In this document: piece after piece, positions 1 through 4,286 of the stretch | Layout of the letters: every line of letters starts with the position of its first letter | Numbering within the stretch: the stretch's first letter is position 1 | Origin: DAOTUB01 sp034437455 | Lineage (GTDB): Bacteria; Chloroflexota; Anaerolineae; B4-G1 | Reading direction: 5' to 3' | NCBI GenBank assembly: GCA_034437455.1 | Contig: DAOTUB010000055.1 | Span: 1-10,204 of the forward strand | DNA: 10,204 bases | Notes under the pieces: generated by a model | Databases searched by the model: none | What the model was told of the DNA's origin: nothing | Seen by the model: only the letters and a program-made list of their open reading frames with translations | Made by a program: the position numbers and the translations under genes

Positions 1-124
1 AAACATCAACGACCCTACAATGGTAGAAACACTGCAACCTCACCGCCTGCCTGTGCCTTGGCAGACAGTGGTCGCTTGCGGGGTGTAGCGAGCGTGGAGA
101 AGTGGACGGGCGGGGTGTGGAAAC
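1..124. repeat. Partial copy of dispersed repeat (copy L1)
   Basis: Positions 18-68 match 10070-10120 at 49 of 51 bases in the same orientation. The shared core includes GCAACCTCACCGCCTGCC and the following TTGGCAGACAG. The similarity continues more loosely to a shared end, GTGTGGAAACAGCGGT or close to it, at about 115-130 here and 10178-10204 on the right. This copy corresponds to the 3' half of the right-hand copy and probably extends left of the window. No believable gene lies in it. Confidence 0.85.
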
Positions 125-173
125 AGCGGTGATGATCCAAGGGCGGACGCACCGCAAAACGATGAAACGCCCT

Positions 174-356
174 CGTCTCAATCCCTCGGCTCTCATCCAA
201 GGAAAAACAAAGATGACACCGATCAAGCAATGGTCATCAACGCCGCACACTCCCCCCGGTGGAGAGCAAGGCGGGCCATCGATGGAAACATCGGTGGAAA
301 CATCCGGTGACACTCCAAGGCTAGAAACACCGCAACCCCACCGCCTGCCTGTGCCT
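174..356. repeat. Second copy of dispersed repeat (copy L2)
   Basis: This stretch aligns with 9929-10110 in the same orientation. Shared blocks include CGTCTCAATCCC, CTCTCATCCAAGGAAAA, AAGCAATGG, the GGAAACATCGGT motif, AGAAACACCGCAACC and CACCGCCTGCCTGTGCCT. Copies L1 and L2 lie head to tail, so the element seems able to form tandem arrays. Long open frames crossing it are side effects of its high G+C and do not look like protein. Confidence 0.85.
284..308. repeat. Tandem dimer of 12-bp motif GGAAACANCGGT
   Basis: GGAAACATCGGT at 284-295 is followed directly by the near-copy GGAAACATCCGGT at 296-308. The same tandem arrangement occurs at 10039-10062 and 10181-10204, and a single unit lies at 119-130. 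The 12-bp unit is a sub-repeat inside the larger repeat family. Confidence 0.75.
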
Positions 357-421
357 CTTGCCTGTGCCTGTCTGCGCCTGTCTGCGTGCATCGCACAGGC
401 AGGTGCCCCGCACAGGCAGGC
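343..421. repeat. Inverted repeat with 12-bp arms
   Basis: GCCTGCCTGTGC at 343-354 and GCACAGGCAGGC at 410-421 are perfect reverse complements. Between them are further imperfect copies, including CCTGTCTGCG on the left and GCACAGGCAGG at 393-403, so several stem-loops are possible. It lies exactly where repeat copy L2 ends and gives way to the methyltransferase remnant at 431. There is no T-tract, so it is not a standard terminator. Confidence 0.6.
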
Positions 422-430
422 GCTGAGCAT

Positions 431-478
431 TCCTAGGGTCGCGCCGCCGACGTCGCAGAATAAATCAATCGCTCTCAT
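431..478 (-). pseudogene. N-terminal remnant of a cytosine-5 DNA methyltransferase (Dcm type)
   Basis: Reading down from the ATG at 478 gives MRAIDLFCDVGGATLG, after which the sequence turns into the repeat. This matches the first residues and motif I of C5 DNA methyltransferases (usually xxAIDLFCGxGGxxxG), which form part of the S-adenosylmethionine site. The usual Gly after FC is Asp here, a change one base (GGC to GAC) could produce. The ATG overlaps the stop of the preceding small gene as ATGA, a typical operon junction. The catalytic PCQ motif and the rest of the usual 300-400 residues are absent. With only 16 residues the call rests on motif strength and on the neighbouring HNH and regulator genes; chance similarity is possible but unlikely. 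No active enzyme can come from this. Confidence 0.55.
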
Positions 479-722
479 GCCAACCGCCGTTTCTTCCGAG
501 CGGCCGCAGGCTGATCGGTGCAAAGCGCTGGGAAGTTCGGATGACCCGGATGATTCTTGGCCTTGTTTAGCAGGCACTGGACAAGCGCCTGGAACAGCAG
601 AAAGATCGTCGTGACGATGAGATACGCGTCTGTGTTTCTTATTGCTACTACCTTGCATTGTCGTCTATGCCTTCAACTGTGATATCGATATCCTGATTTA
701 CGCTAATTGTATGTGTTTGCAT
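475..722 (-). pseudogene. Small protein with one hydrophobic segment, frameshifted
   Basis: The gene starts at ATG 722, 33 bases after the HNH stop, behind a strong GGAGGA site. The first 24 codons read MQTHTISVNQDIDITVEG then IDDNAR and hit TAG. Adding one G at about 648-652 (AGG to AGGG) opens the other frame, which continues VVAIRNTDAYLIVTTIF and on through LLFQALVQCLLNK to a basic tail KKRRLA and a TGA at 475. The repaired product is about 82 residues, with one hydrophobic stretch of about 20 residues near the middle that could span a membrane. Its stop overlaps the methyltransferase start (ATGA). I do not recognise the family. The good start site, operon spacing and stop overlap are the reasons for calling it a gene at all. 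Confidence 0.5.
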
Positions 723-726
723 CTTC

Positions 727-732
727 TCCTCC
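727..732 (-). promoter_or_regulatory. Strong ribosome binding site
   Basis: GGAGGA lies four bases before the ATG at 722 on the minus strand. It fixes the start of the small gene and shows that a gene once began here, although its frame is now broken. Confidence 0.6.
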
Positions 733-755
733 ATTTATCGTTTCGTTGATTCTCA

Positions 756-1148
756 TTAGCCGCCCAGCCCGCGACGCGCCAGCCAGGCAGGCCGGGCGAA
801 ATCCATTACGGTTTGCGCTGGCGTCCATTGCTGTTGCCAGCGCAGGTGACACCGCTGGCACAATGCCACGAGATTGTCGTTTGACACACGCAATTCGCCG
901 GATGTGCGTCAATGTGGTGCACGGTGGGGGTGTATCCGGCGTTGGGATCGTTGGGGTGATCACAGTGCTCGCACCGCCACCCGGCCCTTGATCCGACCGG
1001 CGATCTGGGACCAGTTCGCCAGATAGCCTTGGGCCTCAATCCCCCGGGGATGGGCGCGGTTGTCATCATCCCACGAGGGGACGGAGCGCCAGATCTGGGG
1101 GCGGCTGTAGTAGCGGCGCACATCGCGCACCTGGCGGGCGCTCGGCAC
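756..1148 (-). pseudogene. HNH endonuclease, broken by two frameshifts
   Basis: Three frames must be joined. From GTG 1148 the first gives MPSARQVRDVRRYYSRPQIW and runs to about RIKGR. After a shift near 980-988 the second gives AGWRCEHC, then PTVHHIDAHPANC. After a shift near 885-893 the third gives RVSNDNLVALCQRCHLRW and ends GLGG at a TAA at 756. Together this is a full-length HNH protein of about 130 residues: paired CxxC zinc ligands (CEHC, CQRC), the catalytic HH of VHHID, and the Asn and His of the NLVALCxxCH segment. The N-terminal segment (ARxVRxVRxYYS) is typical of a phage and mobile-element HNH family that nicks or cuts DNA. It lies 42 bases after the helix-turn-helix gene and before the small gene. 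No single frame contains the whole active site, so the product should be inactive unless the shifts are sequencing errors. Confidence 0.85.
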
Positions 1149-1190
1149 CCAGGTTGTATTCGGGGGAACAGTCGACGACGAGAGTGTTAT

Positions 1191-1642
1191 TCACTGATAC
1201 GTTTCACTCCATTGCCGCTCGATGGAGAGCACGGCGGTCTCCATCGAATCTAGCACCTCTTCTGGCACTTCCTGGCCGAGATATACGGTTTCCAGGCCAG
1301 CTCGGAGGCTCTCTATGCAAAGAGACACCAGTGGAATGCCCAGAGCATTGCAGATCTTTTCCATTGTGTCCATCCTGGGATTTGCTTCGCTGTATTCAAT
1401 GCGCACGATCGTTGAGTGCGCCAGGCCCCCGCGGCGGGCGAGCGCCCGCGTCGAAAAAACCCGCTTTCTTGCGCGCTCGCCTGCAGTGTCCACCTGTGCC
1501 GAACCCGCAACTCGGACATGAGCTGGTTGCGAGGCAATTGGCTCAGACGCTGGGTCTCATCTGGTCCGAGAATGTCTCGCACTTGATTTAGACAATGAGT
1601 GTCGTCGAAAAAAGAGATCTGTTCCTGTGTCGTTGTCGTCAC
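1191..1642 (-). pseudogene. XRE-type helix-turn-helix regulator, frameshifted
   Basis: From GTG 1642, behind AAGGTG five bases upstream, the first frame gives MTTTTQEQISFFDDTHCLNQ and runs through LPRNQLMSELRVR to about QESGF. A -1 shift at the run of six T (1454-1459) leads to the second frame, STRALARRGGLAHSTIVRIE, followed by PRMDTMEKICNALGIPL and a TGA at 1191. STRALARR...STIVRIE followed by MEKICNALG is a clear HTH_3/XRE DNA-binding domain like those of phage repressors, antitoxins and restriction controller proteins. The repaired length is about 150 residues with a roughly 45-residue N-terminal lead. Being first in a cassette with an HNH nuclease and a methyltransferase remnant, it was probably the local regulator. 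A later GTG at 1493 could produce a shorter protein with an intact HTH, so partial function is possible. Confidence 0.75.
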
Positions 1643-1920
1643 CGTATCACCTTCACCGCAGCAGTGATCTATGTGTTAGGGGCCACATCGTTTGATCAAA
1701 ATAGAGCACATTCCGGCCAAATTGAATGGAACAGCTGCGGAACTGGAGGAAGAGCGGTCAAATTGTCTGGAGGGAAGGATTGCGGCAAGGAACGGGCCCT
1801 GAGGGCAACTTTTCCAAGTTCGTTTGCCTCAAAATCCAAATAGGGGTACAATCAGAGCGGGCCGTGGAGGAGAATTTGTTCGATCGAGGGATGGATCATC
1901 GGTGCGTTGATTGGTCTTGG
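1643..1920. other. Intergenic stretch without a convincing gene
   Basis: This lies between the divergently oriented minus-strand cassette and plus-strand remnants. Open frames here have no recognisable motif and no good start site. Apart from the palindrome at 1691-1700 I see no structured feature. Confidence 0.5.
1691..1700. promoter_or_regulatory. Perfect 10-bp palindrome, candidate operator
   Basis: TTTGATCAAA is a perfect palindrome 48 bases upstream of the regulator's GTG start at 1642. XRE-type regulators often bind a palindrome in their own promoter, so this is a candidate operator by position only. I cannot show a convincing -35/-10 pair next to it. Confidence 0.25.
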
Positions 1921-2040
1921 GCGACCGAGGCGTACTATCGTCGAGTACTGCAGATGGGCCCTGATCACGCCGACGCCTGGTTCCATCTGGGCAGCCTACG
2001 CTTTGATGAGGGAAAGCTGAATGAGGCGCTAAATTATTGC
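1921..2040 (+). pseudogene. Single TPR-unit remnant
   Basis: The plus-strand frame reads ATEAYYRRVLQMGPDHADAW then FHLGSLRFDEGKLNEAL, which fits one 34-residue tetratricopeptide repeat (A-x3-Y-x2-vL...dP.haDAw..LG......G...eAl). TPR units act as protein-protein interaction modules and normally occur in arrays of three or more. There is only one clear unit here, with unrelated sequence before it, and the frame runs straight on into the phosphatase remnant at 2122. It may be the debris of a TPR protein, or the N-terminal part of a TPR-phosphatase fusion whose middle was deleted. No reliable start codon can be assigned. Confidence 0.55.
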
Positions 2041-2121
2041 AAACGGGGACAAGCGACAGCCGAGGCGCGGGTGATCGGTGACCCGGCTCGCTATACTCGC
2101 CCTTTATGGCCATTGCTTCGA

Positions 2122-2567
2122 TCACGCTGTGTGCTGCACGAGACGAACGAGCGCATCCTGCAGAATGCCAGCGACAGCCTGTTCGTGACCATCTTCTACG
2201 GTGAGCTCGACCCGCAGAGTGGCGAGCTCATCTGTGCTAATGCTTGCCATAACCCGCCCTGGGTCTTTCAGGCCTGCGAGCTCAATCTCGCACGCCTGCG
2301 CAACACCGGCATGGCGCTCGGTGTGATCGAGACGGTCACCTGGCAGCAGGCCAGTCTGATCCTCGGGCCGGGCAGAAAGTCCTTTCTCTACACCGACGCC
2401 GGGAACTAGGATAGCGAGCTTTTCGAGCATCGTCTGCTGCTGGCCGTCCAGGCCGCGCTCGGTCGGCCGGGGAATTGCACGACGCCGTGCTGGTCGAGAC
2501 CCGCGCTTTTATGGACGGCGCACCCCAGCTAGACGACATCACCTTGCTCGTGCTCAACATGGAATAG
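2122..2567 (+). pseudogene. C-terminal half of a SpoIIE/PP2C-type serine phosphatase
   Basis: The frame reads HETNERILQNASDSLFVTIF, then YGELDPQSGELICANACHNP, TGMALGV and SFLYTDAGN, followed by a TAG at 2407. Past the stop the same frame continues ELFEHRLLLAVQAALGRPG, and after a one-base shift in the GGGG at 2469-2472 it gives ELHDAVLVE, AFMDGAPQLDDITLLVLNME and TAG at 2567. This matches the second half of SpoIIE-like phosphatases (FVTxFYGxLD, ANAGHNPP, LYTDGxxE, DDxTLLVL), which dephosphorylate anti-anti-sigma factors in bacterial stress signalling. GHN has become CHN and TDG has become TDA. The N-terminal half with the first metal-binding Asp cluster is missing. An internal stop, a frameshift, the truncation and changed key residues all mark a dead gene. 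Confidence 0.85.
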
Positions 2568-2607
2568 TGTGGCAGGCCAAAGAGCACTGGCTCGTCGGTC
2601 AGCATAA

Positions 2608-2751
2608 ATGGCGTCGCTGCCACTGCGCATCGTCGCTTTTGTCCAACCAATGATCACGGCGCTGATGGTCTTTGTCGGCTGCCTGCGCGGTGCGGGCGAC
2701 ATGCGTTTTCCGATGTTTGTCACTGCTTTCAGCATGAGGCGTAACCAATGA
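2608..2751 (+). pseudogene. MATE-family transporter fragment, overlaps the MFS start
   Basis: ATG 2608 opens 47 codons reading MASLPLRIVAFVQPMITALM, VFVGCLRGAGDMRFPMFVTA and FSMRRNQ, ending in TGA at 2751. LRIVA..QP......V..G.LRGAGDxRFPM is the conserved helix and loop in the C-terminal half of MATE multidrug/Na+ antiporters, which normally have about 450 residues and 12 membrane helices. Everything before and after is missing. The TGA overlaps the ATG of the MFS gene (ATGA, 2748-2751), so if the short frame is translated it could couple translation into the transporter gene. It may be plain debris, or a remnant that now works as a leader. Translation of the short frame is unproven because no clear ribosome binding site precedes ATG 2608. 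Confidence 0.7.
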
Positions 2752-4007
2752 GAACCGATCGAATGCGAGCTCTGCCGCGCGGCCTGCGCACCTATGCGCA
2801 CAACTTGCGCCTCTTTCGTCCCAACGCCCGTCTCTACCTGGCCTATGTTGTGGTCAATGGTGTCGCGTTCGGCATCTTTCGGCTGCTGTTCAACTTTTAC
2901 GTCCTCAGTTTGGGATACGACGAGGCGCTGCTCGGCCGGCTGATGACCGTCAGTAGCGCCGTCTCGCTGCTCTGCGCGCTGCCGGCCGGTTACGTGAGTG
3001 ACCGGCTTGGCCGTAAGCCATCGTTGCTGGTCGCCGGCCTGCTATCTTTAGCCGCTTTAGTTGGCATGGTCGTCTGGCGCGTCTCGAACGGTTTCTATCT
3101 GATGAATGTGGTGATGGGTCTGGCGCACAGCTTGAGCGGCGTGACGATGGGGCCGTTTTTGGTCGAAAACAGTGGTGAGACGGAGCGGACTTACCTCTTT
3201 TCGTTCAGTTCCGGCAGCCAGATGATGGCGTCGTTCGTGGGAAACTGGCTCGGAGGGAATCTTCCGGCGTGGCTTGGCAGCGCGGTAGGCGCCGAGGCTA
3301 CCAGTTCGACCGCTTATGGCCTGGCCTTGGGCGTCGTCGCCGCCGCGTCGGCGCTTGGCCTGCTGCCGTTAAGTCTGCTGGGCCGCCAGAAAACCACGCG
3401 CCAGAAGGGCGAGGCAGTGCTCTCGCCCTTCGAATACGCCCGGCGCCACCCAGCGCTGTTGAGTAAATTGATCAGTCCTATGCTCATCACTTCGCTCGGT
3501 GCCGGTCTGTTGATGCCGTTCATCAATATCTTTTACCGCACCGTCCACGGCAGTGCCGATTCTGCCATCGGCACGCTATTCGCGTGGGGTTCGCTCGCTA
3601 TGGGGATCGGCCTGCTCATTGCGCCGCCGCTGGCTGATTGCTACGGTAAGATCACGGTGGTGGTGTTGACACAGGCGCTGTCGATCCCATTCTTGATCAT
3701 ACTGGGCTTTGCGCCCTGGTTTTGGCTCAGCGCTGGCGCGTACCTGGTGCGGCTGGCACTGATGAATATGAGCAGCCCCGTCTATCAGGCGTTTGTGATG
3801 GAGCAGGCAGCGCCCGAGGCGCGTGGCACAGTCGCCAGCTTGGTCAGTATGAGTTGGAACCTGGGCTGGGCGTTCAGCCCGTCCGTCAGTGGCTGGTTGC
3901 AGGTCGAGTACGGTTTCGCCCCCGTCTTTTTGGGCACGATCACCACCTATGTGATCGCGATCTATCTCTACTGGCGCTTTTTCTGGCCGGGCCGCTCATC
4001 TATTTAA
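2748..4007 (+). CDS. MFS (major facilitator) transporter
   Basis: This is an intact 419-residue inner-membrane transporter, the normal length for a 12-helix MFS protein. The ATG at 2748 is preceded by GAGG eight bases upstream. Hydrophobic helices begin at about residue 29. The loop between helices 2 and 3 carries motif A as GYVSDRLGRKP at residues 81-91, the best signature of the superfamily. A cytoplasmic loop of basic and polar character (about 212-236, RQKTTRQKGE...ARRHP) separates the two six-helix halves. The second half shows a weaker motif A equivalent at ADCYGK (296-301). Substrate and direction cannot be read from the sequence; proton-coupled efflux of a drug or metabolite is the commonest role for this type. 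It converges on the transposase remnant and kinase, and its ATG overlaps the stop of a MATE fragment. No regulator for it is visible nearby. Confidence 0.93.
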   Translation: MRTDRMRALPRGLRTYAHNLRLFRPNARLYLAYVVVNGVAFGIFRLLFNFYVLSLGYDEALLGRLMTVSSAVSLLCALPAGYVSDRLGRKPSLLVAGLLSLAALVGMVVWRVSNGFYLMNVVMGLAHSLSGVTMGPFLVENSGETERTYLFSFSSGSQMMASFVGNWLGGNLPAWLGSAVGAEATSSTAYGLALGVVAAASALGLLPLSLLGRQKTTRQKGEAVLSPFEYARRHPALLSKLISPMLITSLGAGLLMPFINIFYRTVHGSADSAIGTLFAWGSLAMGIGLLIAPPLADCYGKITVVVLTQALSIPFLIILGFAPWFWLSAGAYLVRLALMNMSSPVYQAFVMEQAAPEARGTVASLVSMSWNLGWAFSPSVSGWLQVEYGFAPVFLGTITTYVIAIYLYWRFFWPGRSSI

Positions 4008-4286
4008 CTATAGAGCAATGCTGAAAACGCTGTCTTGGAGTTGGACCTTTGTACCGTCATCAAGGCAAATCCAAGTATCTTTATGTAGGCGTAGACTGAA
4101 ATGCCATTTTCGCTCTTGAAGCCGATACATCAAATCAACGGCGTTAAACCCGCCGTCACCAATGAGGACAGTCTCAACGTCATTAAGAAGCCAGGCCATT
4201 AACGCTTCAAGCAAGTGCTGTTGGATTTTGACATCTGTTACAACCGTACGTCGCTGCACTTTCCAAATCAACGGGATAGCTCGTTT
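4008..4286 (-). pseudogene. IS4-family transposase internal fragment
   Basis: The minus-strand frame reads KRAIPLIWKVQRRTVVTDVK, then VLIGDGGFNAVDLMYRLQER and KWHFSLRLHKDTW, ending in TAG at 4008. RAIPLxWKVQ and LIxDxGFxxxxLMxxLxxxxWHFxLRxKxDT belong to the catalytic core of IS4-family DDE transposases; the D of GDGGF is the second catalytic Asp. The first Asp region, the C-terminal Glu region and any terminal inverted repeats are missing, so about 90 of the usual 350-450 residues survive. The similarity to transposase starts upstream of the TTG at 4271 and lies inside the last codons of the histidine kinase, which run in another frame. The fragment fills the gap between two convergent genes. 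It cannot transpose. Confidence 0.8.

Noticed and set aside
1..430. CRISPR array
   Set aside because: The repeated units here are either long (over 100 bp) or 12 bp and directly adjacent. There are no regular 20-40 bp repeats with unique spacers and no cas genes.
102..614. 170-codon plus-strand open frame
   Set aside because: It crosses two repeat copies and the antisense of the methyltransferase and small-gene remnants. The composition (Pro, Thr, Ser rich) and lack of any motif show it is a by-product of G+C-rich repeat DNA.
1829..2125. 98-codon minus-strand frame opposite the TPR remnant
   Set aside because: No domain, no start signal, and it lies opposite sequence with clear TPR and phosphatase similarity.
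4008..4286. Complete insertion sequence
   Set aside because: Only the middle of the transposase is present, and I find no terminal inverted repeats or target duplication around it.
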